Of a stretch of DNA of 19,088 nucleotides, positions 8,205-15,894 are shown in pieces (position 1 is the first letter of the stretch; every line of letters begins with the position of its first letter). The notes below the pieces were generated by a model. The model was given only the letters and a program-made list of their open reading frames with translations. It made no database searches and was not told the DNA's origin. Made by a program: the position numbers and the translations under genes. This DNA comes from Candidatus Omnitrophota bacterium (GTDB lineage Bacteria > Omnitrophota > Gorgyraeia > Zapsychrales > Fredricksoniimonadaceae), in contig JAGNTT010000021.1 in the NCBI GenBank assembly GCA_017987425.1, positions 1-19,088 of the forward strand, given 5' to 3'.

Positions 8205-8783
8205 ATGCGCCGATATTTTTATCTGATCATTGCGTTCATGCTGCTTGGCGCCGTTCCTTCCGTTTATCCGGCATCAAAAGTCGCTCCCACACACATCGTC
8301 ACAAGCCAATATTTTGCGGTCTACGGGCCGGCCGAACTCGATATCCTGCTGGTCTTAAAGAAACTCAATTATGATTATTTTCTGCAGTCGGAAAATTATT
8401 TCAGTCCCGCCTTGAGAGAACCCAAACAGGTTCTGGCAGACACGCTTGATGCCATCTTTCAGGAAAGTTCGCGGATTCTCGGCGTGCACATTTATACCTT
8501 CCAGGCCACCATCGAGTTTTTACAGGACCAGGAAACGATGAAGGTTGTTATTTATAAGATGACCGGCATCAATATGGAGGAGAGGGCCTTTTATCTTGAT
8601 GATACAAAAACGATTTATCTCTCGATCAATGACTTGACCGTCGGGATTCTTGGGCATGAGATGGCGCATGCCATCATCTCGCATTATTTCGGGGCGCCGC
8701 CGCCGCAAAACATCCAGGAGATTCTCGCCGGTTACGTGGATTATTCGTTAGGTAAAACCGTGAAGACCCCTGTAAGTCCATAA
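8205..8783 (+). CDS. Small exported HExxH metallopeptidase (gluzincin-like)
   Basis: This 192-residue protein has a signal peptide (about 1-23, ending near YPA) and a C-terminal zinc site. His151-Glu152 and His155 form HEMAH. Glu172, in QEILAGYVDY, is positioned 17 residues later as the third metal ligand, like the EGLA-Y element of peptidase-MA-like minigluzincins. It therefore probably acts as a periplasmic zinc peptidase, although the substrate is unknown. The segment before the site, TIYLSINDLTVGILGHEMAH, fits a beta strand leading into the active-site helix. It begins 5 nt after the HAMP gene and has only a weak ribosome binding site, suggesting translational coupling. Confidence 0.8.
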   Translation: MRRYFYLIIAFMLLGAVPSVYPASKVAPTHIVTSQYFAVYGPAELDILLVLKKLNYDYFLQSENYFSPALREPKQVLADTLDAIFQESSRILGVHIYTFQATIEFLQDQETMKVVIYKMTGINMEERAFYLDDTKTIYLSINDLTVGILGHEMAHAIISHYFGAPPPQNIQEILAGYVDYSLGKTVKTPVSP

Positions 8784-8821
8784 TCAAAGTTTTCAAAAAG
8801 AATTGAAATCCCCGGGATGCC

Positions 8822-9292
8822 ATGAACAAAAGCGTCCGTAACAGTCTTATCTCCGTCTTTGTCGTCTGCTGGCTTTTCATTTTTCATTATGAATCGCTGC
8901 GGACGATTTATTTGAACCCTTTCTTCAAGCGTGAGCTTCCCAAGGTCAAATTCCTTTTTCCTCCGGCCGGATGGATCATGTTCTTCCGGGTGGACGATGC
9001 TGCGTCCAGCGTGGAGATTTACGGGATCACCGCCGATAACCAGCCGCAGCTGATCGATCCGCACGATATACTGCAGACCAGGCCCATTGGTTACGACAAC
9101 ATCCGCAGAGGCGCGCTTTTTGCGTTTGCATCGCCGGATAATCGCCAGCGCACCTGCGCGTTTCTGCAGTGGAAATTACCGTACTTTAAAAGTTTTGTGG
9201 TGAGTTATGTGCAGTATCCGTCGGTCACAACGGAGTATTTCAGGCAGAAAAGGTACATTCTTTATCAATGTGAAAGTAGGAACGGGCAATAA
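8822..9292 (+). CDS. Membrane-anchored protein coupled to the HTTM-DCC gene, unknown function
   Basis: The 156-residue product has one N-terminal transmembrane helix (about 9-27) and an otherwise soluble, probably periplasmic domain with aromatic-rich strands, including FPPAGWIMFFRVDD and VEIYGITADNQ. I do not recognise a named family. Its stop codon is one base before the GTG start of the HTTM-DCC gene, so the two are almost certainly translated together and may form a complex. The 38-nt gap upstream contains a short A/T hairpin (8791-8796 with 8803-8808) without a T-run. Confidence 0.75.
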   Translation: MNKSVRNSLISVFVVCWLFIFHYESLRTIYLNPFFKRELPKVKFLFPPAGWIMFFRVDDAASSVEIYGITADNQPQLIDPHDILQTRPIGYDNIRRGALFAFASPDNRQRTCAFLQWKLPYFKSFVVSYVQYPSVTTEYFRQKRYILYQCESRNGQ

Positions 9293-9293
9293 A

Positions 9294-10592
9294 GTGTTAA
9301 AATTTTGGAACAGATTATTTTTGGATGAGCGGCCTTCGATCGGGCTTTCCTTTTTCCGGATCTTCGCGGCGCTGACCACGGGCTTTCATGTGCTTCCGCT
9401 GCTCTTTCGTCTGGAAGATAATTTTTTGTCGAACGCCTTCAGGGAGGCCAATACCAGCTTCTTTACCATAGAATTTTTGAAGCTCGTTTACAAAAGCCCG
9501 GACAGTCTGGTCGTCTTTTTCGCGGCGCTCTTTTGCCTGAGCTGGTTCGCGTTTCTCATCGGTCTTCGGTCGCAGATCAGCTGTATTGTCATGACGGCCT
9601 GTTGTTATTATTTTTATGCGCTGAATTCTTATTTTATCGGGACGCTTTCGTGGGATATTCTTCTGGTCACGCTTTTCCTGATGTGCATCACGCCGTATCA
9701 TGGCGACTATTTCTCCGTCGACAGTCTGTTTGACTGCTGTTCCGATCCGTACAAAAGGCTCCGGCCGTATTTTCTGCAGAGGCTTTTGCAGATGCAGATC
9801 GCGAGTACATTCTTTTATACGGCTCTCTATAAAACTACCGGCGAGGGCAATTGGATCACCGGTAATCCGCTTTATTATTTGATGAACATGCCTGCCTCCG
9901 GAGTGATGAAACACTTCATGCTCAAGGAATGGCTGGCCATGCATCCGACGCTGTGTTACGTTATCGGGATTTCAATTGTAGTGACGGAATTCCTGCTTGG
10001 GTTCCTGCTGTTTATTCCCAGGACGCGCATTTCCGCCGTTTATGCCGGCATATTCTTCCATATTGTGCTGATTCTGACGATGGATGTTCCGGCGATCTTT
10101 TTCTTTTTGTTCCCGGCGCAGCTGACGCTGTTTATAAATCCCCAGGACATTGTGCGGTGGATTGAGCACCGGCGCGTATATCATGCCGCAGCATCGAGGC
10201 TGAAGCTGATCTATGACGGCCATTGCGGATTCTGCCGCGCCAGCGTTCGTCAGCTTAAAGTGATGGATTTGTTCAACAAGGTGGAGTATGTGGATTTTCA
10301 GGCGCATCCGGATTTGTCGGAACTTCATCCGCAGTTAAATAAAAAGACCGCCACCAGCCGCATTCATCTGATTGAGCCTCCATATTTGCTAGGAGAAGAA
10401 AAGAAGTTGTACGCGGGATTCTTTGTGTTCCGCCGTCTTTCGTTTGTGATGCCGATGCTTTGGCCTATGGTTCTTGTGTTGTATGCGCCCGGATCCGGCT
10501 TGATAGGGCCGCTCGTCTATCAATGGGTCGCCGATCACCGGTATCTTTTTCATTTGAATAAAACATGCAGGGAAAACGCGTGTTACCGTTAA
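9294..10592 (+). CDS. HTTM (vitamin K carboxylase-like) membrane protein fused to a DCC thiol-disulfide oxidoreductase domain
   Basis: The 432-residue protein has a multi-helix membrane region (about 1-290) typical of HTTM proteins, related to vitamin K-dependent gamma-carboxylase: RPSIGLSFFRIFAAL near the start, then FLQRLLQMQIASTFFYTALYKTTGE and GNWITGNPLYY. A C-terminal DCC1 domain begins near LKLIYDGHCGFC, with the CxxC at Cys311 and Cys314. DCC domains are predicted thioredoxin-fold oxidoreductases. The fusion suggests a redox or modification reaction at the membrane; the substrate is unknown. The frame is open upstream (to 9207), but the GTG at 9294 lies one base after the preceding stop and matches the start of family similarity. 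rodA follows after 16 nt. Confidence 0.85.
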   Translation: MLKFWNRLFLDERPSIGLSFFRIFAALTTGFHVLPLLFRLEDNFLSNAFREANTSFFTIEFLKLVYKSPDSLVVFFAALFCLSWFAFLIGLRSQISCIVMTACCYYFYALNSYFIGTLSWDILLVTLFLMCITPYHGDYFSVDSLFDCCSDPYKRLRPYFLQRLLQMQIASTFFYTALYKTTGEGNWITGNPLYYLMNMPASGVMKHFMLKEWLAMHPTLCYVIGISIVVTEFLLGFLLFIPRTRISAVYAGIFFHIVLILTMDVPAIFFFLFPAQLTLFINPQDIVRWIEHRRVYHAAASRLKLIYDGHCGFCRASVRQLKVMDLFNKVEYVDFQAHPDLSELHPQLNKKTATSRIHLIEPPYLLGEEKKLYAGFFVFRRLSFVMPMLWPMVLVLYAPGSGLIGPLVYQWVADHRYLFHLNKTCRENACYR

Positions 10593-10608
10593 AAGTTAAT
10601 GAGCACTT

Positions 10609-11721
10609 ATGATCAGCTATAGAAGTATCTCGAAAACGATCTGGATTTTTACGATATGCATCATGGGGATGGGTTTAATCACTCTCTACAGCGCCTCATA
10701 TAATAATTCCAGGGTGGGACGCGACGTATTTTACGACCAGATGTGGTGCGCGTTTTTGTCGCTCGTGCTCATGTACATTCTTTCGCGTCTCGATTACCGC
10801 AAGTTTTTTGACATCGCCTATGTTCTTTACGCCGTTAACATTCTGCTTTTATTGTGGACGGACTTCGGAGGAAGGTCCGCGCTCGGTGCCACACGATGGA
10901 TCAACTTGGGAGGGATCAGCTTTCAGCCCTCTGAATTAACGAAGCTCACTATTATTTTGATGCTGGGGCGGTATTTAAGCCAGCGCCGTCCGCGGTTGTC
11001 GTTTACTTTGTCTTCATCGCTCAAAACGTTGTGGGCGGATTTCTTTATTCCGCTTTTTTGGGTGGGGCTTTCCGTTCTGCTCATTTTCAAGCAACCTGAT
11101 CTGGGAACGGCTATTCTCGTATCGGGGATTTTTGTCGTCATTCTGTTTTCCAGCGGGATCGATAAGAGAATCTTTATGAGTTTTATGGGATTCTGCATTA
11201 TTGCGGCCCCGTTTGCCTGGCACATCTTGAGGCCATATCAGAAAGACCGTCTGTTGGTATTTCTTAACCCCAATATTGATCCCATGGGCGCGGGGTACAC
11301 GATTATTCAGTCTAAGATCGCAGTCGGGTCGGGAGGGTTCTGGGGCAAGGGATGGCTTTCCGGTTCACAAAACCAGCTTAACTTTCTGCCGGAACGTCAC
11401 ACAGACTTTATTTTTTCGGTAGTCGGGGAAGAATGGGGGCTTATCGGGTCATTGTTTGTGGTCTTTTGTTATTTTATGATCATATTTTGCGGATTTAAGA
11501 TCACAGAGAGCGTTAAGGACAAATTCGGCCAGTATGTCGTCATCGGGATTGTCACCATTCTGGCGCTGCAGGTGGTGATCAACATCGGGATGGTTATGGG
11601 GATGTTCCCGGTGGTCGGGATCACGCTGCCTTTGATCAGTTACGGACGCACATCGTTCCTGGTGTTTTCCATTATGCTGGGATTCCTGCTTAATCTCAGC
11701 AAGAAACGCTCGGTATTTTAA
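10609..11721 (+). CDS. rodA: RodA-type SEDS peptidoglycan glycosyltransferase
   Basis: This 370-residue inner-membrane enzyme polymerises lipid II into glycan strands during cell elongation. SEDS signatures are clear: GATRWINLGGISFQPSELTK, KQPDLGTA, and PERHTDFIFSVVGEEWG with the presumed catalytic Asp at 266, followed by the GMFPVVGITLPLISYG loop. About ten hydrophobic helices fit the family. The usual SYGG(S/T)S motif reads SYGRTS, with Arg347 replacing the second Gly. No dedicated PBP2 or mreBCD genes are next to it; it sits at the end of the envelope operon instead. RodA is preferred to FtsW on overall resemblance and length, without a search. Confidence 0.88.
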   Translation: MISYRSISKTIWIFTICIMGMGLITLYSASYNNSRVGRDVFYDQMWCAFLSLVLMYILSRLDYRKFFDIAYVLYAVNILLLLWTDFGGRSALGATRWINLGGISFQPSELTKLTIILMLGRYLSQRRPRLSFTLSSSLKTLWADFFIPLFWVGLSVLLIFKQPDLGTAILVSGIFVVILFSSGIDKRIFMSFMGFCIIAAPFAWHILRPYQKDRLLVFLNPNIDPMGAGYTIIQSKIAVGSGGFWGKGWLSGSQNQLNFLPERHTDFIFSVVGEEWGLIGSLFVVFCYFMIIFCGFKITESVKDKFGQYVVIGIVTILALQVVINIGMVMGMFPVVGITLPLISYGRTSFLVFSIMLGFLLNLSKKRSVF

Positions 11722-11769
11722 AATGCGGGTGTTGTGTGAATCTCGCGCCTACAATAATTTCCTGATAAA

Positions 11770-11799
11770 TTGACAAACCCGCAGACAATACGCTATAGT
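11770..11799 (+). promoter_or_regulatory. Sigma70-type promoter of the pilus motor operon
   Basis: A perfect TTGACA (11770-11775) and TATAGT (11794-11799) are separated by 18 nt, in the gap between rodA and the first MshEN gene. Transcription would start near 11806, giving a leader of about 53 nt. The same pair of hexamers, with a 17-nt spacer, precedes the pilin riboswitch. Confidence 0.78.
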
Positions 11800-11858
11800 A
11801 CGTTCACTTAAATTAATATTTATTATAATAAAGCTTTTCTGTAGGCATCTGTTTTGAT

Positions 11859-12314
11859 ATGAGACACTTTCGTAGAACAACAAACAAGCATTTGGGCGAA
11901 TTGCTGGTTGAACGCGGGATCGTTACCCGTCCACAGGTTCAGCAGGCGGTTGATCATCAGAAGACCAACGGCGGTCTTTTTGGTGAAGTTCTCGTCAAGC
12001 TCGGGTTTGCCACCGAAGAAAATATAGCTCAGGCCCTGACCTCCCAGTACGGATTTCCGTATTTACCCCTCGCAAATTATGAGATCGACCCGGATGTGAT
12101 CAAGACTGTTCCGGAAAATGTTTGCCGTCAGTTCTGCCTGATCCCTATCGACAAAATCGGCAAAAGTCTCACGCTTGCGATGTCGAATCCCCTGAATGTC
12201 CAGGCGGCGGAAGACGTTGAACTCATCACCGGCTGCATGGTGCAGGTTTTCGTGGCAACGGCCAGTGATATCGTCAATTCCATAAATAAATATTACGCTC
12301 CGAACGCTCAATAG
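11859..12314 (+). CDS. Standalone MshEN (GspE N-terminal, c-di-GMP-binding family) domain protein 1
   Basis: This 151-residue protein is one complete T2SSE_N/MshEN domain with no ATPase attached. Two 24-residue half-site motifs can be laid out at about 11-34 (starting HLGELLVERG, ending Gln) and 40-63 (starting LFGEVLVKLG, ending Gln), separated by the family's five-residue spacer (KTNGG). Gly3 and Gln24 of the motif are kept in both halves, but the leading Arg is His or Leu. The C-terminal lobe (about 64-147, YEIDPDVIKTVPENV to INKYY) is the usual second half of the domain. It is the first gene after the promoter and is followed by a small terminator-like hairpin. It could bind c-di-GMP or act as a partner of the motor ATPases. 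Confidence 0.85.
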   Translation: MRHFRRTTNKHLGELLVERGIVTRPQVQQAVDHQKTNGGLFGEVLVKLGFATEENIAQALTSQYGFPYLPLANYEIDPDVIKTVPENVCRQFCLIPIDKIGKSLTLAMSNPLNVQAAEDVELITGCMVQVFVATASDIVNSINKYYAPNAQ

Positions 12315-12334
12315 CCCGTCTGACGGGTTTTATT
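12313..12334 (+). terminator. Weak intrinsic terminator/attenuator within the pilus operon
   Basis: CCCG (12315-12318) and CGGG (12324-12327), extendable by one G-T and one A-T pair, form a compact hairpin followed by TTTTATT. It starts at the stop codon of the first MshEN gene. No promoter is obvious in the 98-nt gap to the next gene, so it may cause partial termination. Confidence 0.55.
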
Positions 12335-12412
12335 GGATTCGAATCGTTCGGGTTGATTTGAGCGTTCCGCAGTTAACGGATAATCAGAAATTTTACCGGT
12401 CGTCCATAAATA

Positions 12413-14143
12413 ATGGCCTCTCTCAAAGAACGTCTCCAGGAAATTCTGATCCGCGATCAGATCATCACCCCGGCCCAGCTTGAGGCGGCGATCGAGGAGC
12501 AGAAAAAATTCGGCGGTGAATTAAGCAAGATTTTAGTTAAGCTCAATTTCATCTCCGAAGATCAGCTGACCAACCTTCTCAGCGAAGGGCTCGGTCTTCC
12601 TCTCATGAATATCAACCGCCTGAAAGTTCCGGCGGAAGTTATCGGCCTTATCCCGCAGGATGTGGCTGTCAAATATAAAATCCTTCCCGTTGCGCGCATC
12701 GGCGATCATCTGACCCTCGCCATGATCGATCCCCTGGATATTTTTGCTTTGGATAACGTGAAAGCCCTGACGGGTCTGGTGGTCAATCCTGTCGTCGGCA
12801 GGACCAAGGACATCGTCAAGGCCATCAGCACGTATTATTCGACGGATTCCAACGTCGTTTTCGAAAAGATCATCAAGGACATTAAAGACACCGAAGATCT
12901 CGAACTGGTCAAAGAAGGACATAAAAATTTAGCCAAGAATGAGATCGAAAGCCTGACGCAGGACGCCCCGATCATAAAGCTTACCAACACGATCATTCAG
13001 CAGGCGGTGGTGGCCAAGGCGAGCGACGTTTTTATCGAACCCATGGAAGACAGTCTGCGCATCCGTTACCGCATCGACGGGATGCTGCGCGAGATCGACC
13101 GGATGTCGAAGGTTTTGCACTTTCCCATCATTTCCCGCCTCAAGGTTATTTCGAGTCTGGATATTTCCGAGCACAGGCTTCCGCAGGACGGACGTTTTAA
13201 AATGGTCACTTCCGATAACAAGGAGGTCGATTTTCGCGTCAGCGTTCTGCCGACGGCGATGGGTGAAAAGATAGTCCTTCGTGTCTTGGATAAAAATCTC
13301 GAGATGCTTGATATGAGCAAACTCGGATTTGAACCGCCGTCGATGCAGAGGCTTAAAGACAGCTGCGTGAGGCCGCACGGTCTTATCCTTGCGTGCGGCC
13401 CGACGGGAAGCGGTAAGACCACAACGCTTTATTCCATTTTAAAATTTGTCGATTCTCCGGGTAAAAATATCGTCACGGTTGAAGATCCCGTCGAATATCA
13501 GATGAAGGGGTTCAATCAGGTGAATATCCGAGCGGAAGTGGGGTTATCGTTCACGGCTTCCTTGCGGTCGATCCTGCGCCAGGACCCCGACGTCATCATG
13601 ATCGGTGAGGTGCGCGACAGCGAGACGCTCGACATCGCGGTCAAGGCCGCGCTCACCGGCCACCTGGTCGTCAGTTCGCTTCATACGACCACTGCTTCCG
13701 GTTCGATCACGCGTATGATCAATATGGGCGTTGAACCGTTTCTCATTACATCGTCGCTGATTTGCATCATTGCCCAACGCCTTTTACGCCGGATTTGTGC
13801 CAAATGCAAAGAAGAATACGCAGTTCCTGATGTTCTATACGAGCGGCTGATGATCGGATCTATTGTGCCGGGCAAAGACAAAAAATTCTTCCGCGGTAAA
13901 GGTTGCCCGCATTGTTTTAATACGGGCTATTACAGCCGTGTGGGAATCACTGAGATTATGGCGCTGACCCCTAGAATCAGGGAGGCGATTTTGTCCGATG
14001 CCAGTGAGATCAGTCTTAAGAATTTGGCCCGTAAGGAAGGCATGGCAACCATGCGTGAAGACGGAATCATGAAGGCCTGCCACGGTTTGACGACACTTGA
14101 GGAAGTGGTGCGCGTGACTGCGCCTGATGAACCGTTAAAATAA
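12413..14143 (+). CDS. PilB/GspE-type pilus assembly ATPase, copy 1, with MshEN domain
   Basis: This 576-residue cytoplasmic ATPase should power pilus or pseudopilus extension. The N-terminal MshEN domain (about 7-145) has half-motifs starting RLQEILIRDQ and ELSKILVKLN with a five-residue spacer; the second lacks the Arg, Gly and terminal Gln. The ATPase core shows Walker A GPTGSGKTT (329-337), an Asp box EDPVEYQ, Walker B-like DVIMIGEVRD and a His box VVSSLHT. A zinc-type tetracysteine, CAKC and CPHC, marks assembly rather than retraction ATPases. Length fits PilB. The start at 12413 has no clear Shine-Dalgarno sequence. The next ATPase gene follows after 24 nt. Confidence 0.93.
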   Translation: MASLKERLQEILIRDQIITPAQLEAAIEEQKKFGGELSKILVKLNFISEDQLTNLLSEGLGLPLMNINRLKVPAEVIGLIPQDVAVKYKILPVARIGDHLTLAMIDPLDIFALDNVKALTGLVVNPVVGRTKDIVKAISTYYSTDSNVVFEKIIKDIKDTEDLELVKEGHKNLAKNEIESLTQDAPIIKLTNTIIQQAVVAKASDVFIEPMEDSLRIRYRIDGMLREIDRMSKVLHFPIISRLKVISSLDISEHRLPQDGRFKMVTSDNKEVDFRVSVLPTAMGEKIVLRVLDKNLEMLDMSKLGFEPPSMQRLKDSCVRPHGLILACGPTGSGKTTTLYSILKFVDSPGKNIVTVEDPVEYQMKGFNQVNIRAEVGLSFTASLRSILRQDPDVIMIGEVRDSETLDIAVKAALTGHLVVSSLHTTTASGSITRMINMGVEPFLITSSLICIIAQRLLRRICAKCKEEYAVPDVLYERLMIGSIVPGKDKKFFRGKGCPHCFNTGYYSRVGITEIMALTPRIREAILSDASEISLKNLARKEGMATMREDGIMKACHGLTTLEEVVRVTAPDEPLK

Positions 14144-14167
14144 ATAAAACAGGTATTCGAAACCAAT

Positions 14168-15880
14168 ATGCTGGACTCAGTCAGAGAACGCATTTTAAAA
14201 GCAATCACTCAGCTTCCCAACGTCAAGCCTGAGGACATCGAGCTTGCTGTCGATTGGCAGAAAAAGATGGGCATCGGCCTCGGTAAGGCGCTGGTCGACC
14301 GGAAGCTTATTTCCGAAAAAGAGCTCATGATCCTGCTCGTGCGTGAGCTTCATATCCCGTCGATCGACCTGAGTAAATATAGATTCGACCCCAATCTTAA
14401 GACAGTTATCCCTGAGAAAATCGCGCGCCAATATAACATTATCCCGATATCAAAACTGGGCGACACCATTACAATGGCGATTTCCGATCCGCTTAATGTG
14501 TTTGCCATCGATGATATTAAGAACATCACAGGAAAAAACGTCGATGTGGTCATGGGGACGGAAACGCAGATCCTTAAGGCCATTAATAACTTTTACGGAG
14601 CGCCGACGCCGCAAAGTGTTTCACAAATCAGTAAAGACATCGATATTGAAGATTTCAAAATCGTCACAGACGGCGAACTTTCAGAAGGCGGCGTCGCGGA
14701 TGCTGATTCCGGGGAGCAGGCGCCGATCATCCGCATGGTCAACCTGGTCATCAAGGAGGCCATCAAACAGCGCGCATCCGATATTCATCTGGAGCCTACC
14801 GAGCAGGACATGCGCGTGCGTTATCGCATCGACGGGATTTTGCAGGATATATTGAACATTCCGAAAGAGAGCGAGGGCGCCGTTGTCATTCGTTTAAAGA
14901 TCATGGCGCGTCTGGATATTACGGCAACGCATGTGCCGCAGGACGGGCGCTTCAAGATGCGCATTGCTTCCCAGGAAGTGGATTTCCGCGTGAGCGTTCT
15001 TCCGACGACGCATGGTTCCAAGATCGTCATGCGTATTTTGGACAAGGCCAATTTGTCGCTTGGATTTATCAAGCTCGGTTTTTCCGCGCGCGCCATCGAG
15101 ATCATGCAGGCGAACATCGCCAAGCCGTTCGGAATGATTTTGGTTACGGGCCCGACGGGTAGCGGTAAGTCGACGACGTTATATTCCATCATAAATCAGC
15201 TCAATACTGTTGATAAAAACATTATTACCGTTGAGGATCCTGTTGAATATCTGATCGAGGGACTTACACAGATTGAAGTGAAGCCGGATATCGGGCTTAC
15301 ATTTGCCTCGGGACTTCGGGCAATCCTACGGCAGAGCCCGGACATCGTCATGGTTGGGGAAATCCGTGACGCGGAAACGGCGGATATTGCCATCAAGGCA
15401 TCACTGACCGGACAGATGGTTTTCTCAACGCTGCACACGAATGACGCCGCCGGCGCGCTCACGCGCCTGGTGGATATGGGCGTCGAGCCGTTTCTGGTCG
15501 CCTCGAGTCTTGTCATGGTCTGCGCTCAGCGTCTGTGCCGTAAAATATGTCCATACTGCAAAAGGCCCGTCGAGATACCGGATAATATCAAGAGTAAGAT
15601 TTCGCATAAGATCCCGCCCGGAATGATTTTTTATGAAGGCAAGGGCTGTGAGTCGTGCCGCTTTACTGGATTTCTCGGACGTCTGGGGATCACTGAAATT
15701 CTTGAAATGGACGATGCCATCAGAGAAATGCTGCTTAAGGGAAAGTCCTCGGATGATATCAAGAATTACGCGATCGAGCACAAGTCTATGAAGATTCTTT
15801 ATGAGGATATCGTCGACAGGCTCTGTGAAGGACAGACCACCGCCGCCGAGGTCTTTCGTGTGACTTCCGACGAACATTAA
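14168..15880 (+). CDS. PilB/GspE-type pilus assembly ATPase, copy 2, with MshEN domain
   Basis: This 570-residue protein has the same architecture as its upstream neighbour but is clearly diverged, so the pair is an old duplication rather than a recent copy. The MshEN domain (about 8-150) has half-motifs starting RILKAITQLP and GLGKALVDRK with a five-residue spacer; the second keeps its Gly but ends in Glu rather than Gln. Walker A GPTGSGKST is at 328-336, with EDPVEYL, Walker B-like DIVMVGEIRD, His box VFSTLHT and tetracysteine CPYC and CESC. Both copies look catalytically complete. They could form mixed hexamers or serve different pilins. A standalone MshEN gene follows after 14 nt. Confidence 0.93.
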   Translation: MLDSVRERILKAITQLPNVKPEDIELAVDWQKKMGIGLGKALVDRKLISEKELMILLVRELHIPSIDLSKYRFDPNLKTVIPEKIARQYNIIPISKLGDTITMAISDPLNVFAIDDIKNITGKNVDVVMGTETQILKAINNFYGAPTPQSVSQISKDIDIEDFKIVTDGELSEGGVADADSGEQAPIIRMVNLVIKEAIKQRASDIHLEPTEQDMRVRYRIDGILQDILNIPKESEGAVVIRLKIMARLDITATHVPQDGRFKMRIASQEVDFRVSVLPTTHGSKIVMRILDKANLSLGFIKLGFSARAIEIMQANIAKPFGMILVTGPTGSGKSTTLYSIINQLNTVDKNIITVEDPVEYLIEGLTQIEVKPDIGLTFASGLRAILRQSPDIVMVGEIRDAETADIAIKASLTGQMVFSTLHTNDAAGALTRLVDMGVEPFLVASSLVMVCAQRLCRKICPYCKRPVEIPDNIKSKISHKIPPGMIFYEGKGCESCRFTGFLGRLGITEILEMDDAIREMLLKGKSSDDIKNYAIEHKSMKILYEDIVDRLCEGQTTAAEVFRVTSDEH

Positions 15881-15894
15881 CAGGTAGGAGTGAT

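Noticed and set aside
9207..9293. 29-residue N-terminal extension of the HTTM-DCC protein
   Set aside because: It overlaps the end of the preceding gene extensively and does not resemble the family; the GTG at 9294 fits gene spacing and homology.
9315..9944. 209-codon minus-strand ORF inside the HTTM-DCC gene
   Set aside because: Antisense shadow of a hydrophobic coding region: the product is rich in Lys, Arg and Gln as expected from reading membrane-helix codons backwards.
11800..11858. A second c-di-GMP riboswitch in the leader of the motor operon
   Set aside because: The leader is only about 53 nt, A/T-rich, and contains no GEMM core or terminator.
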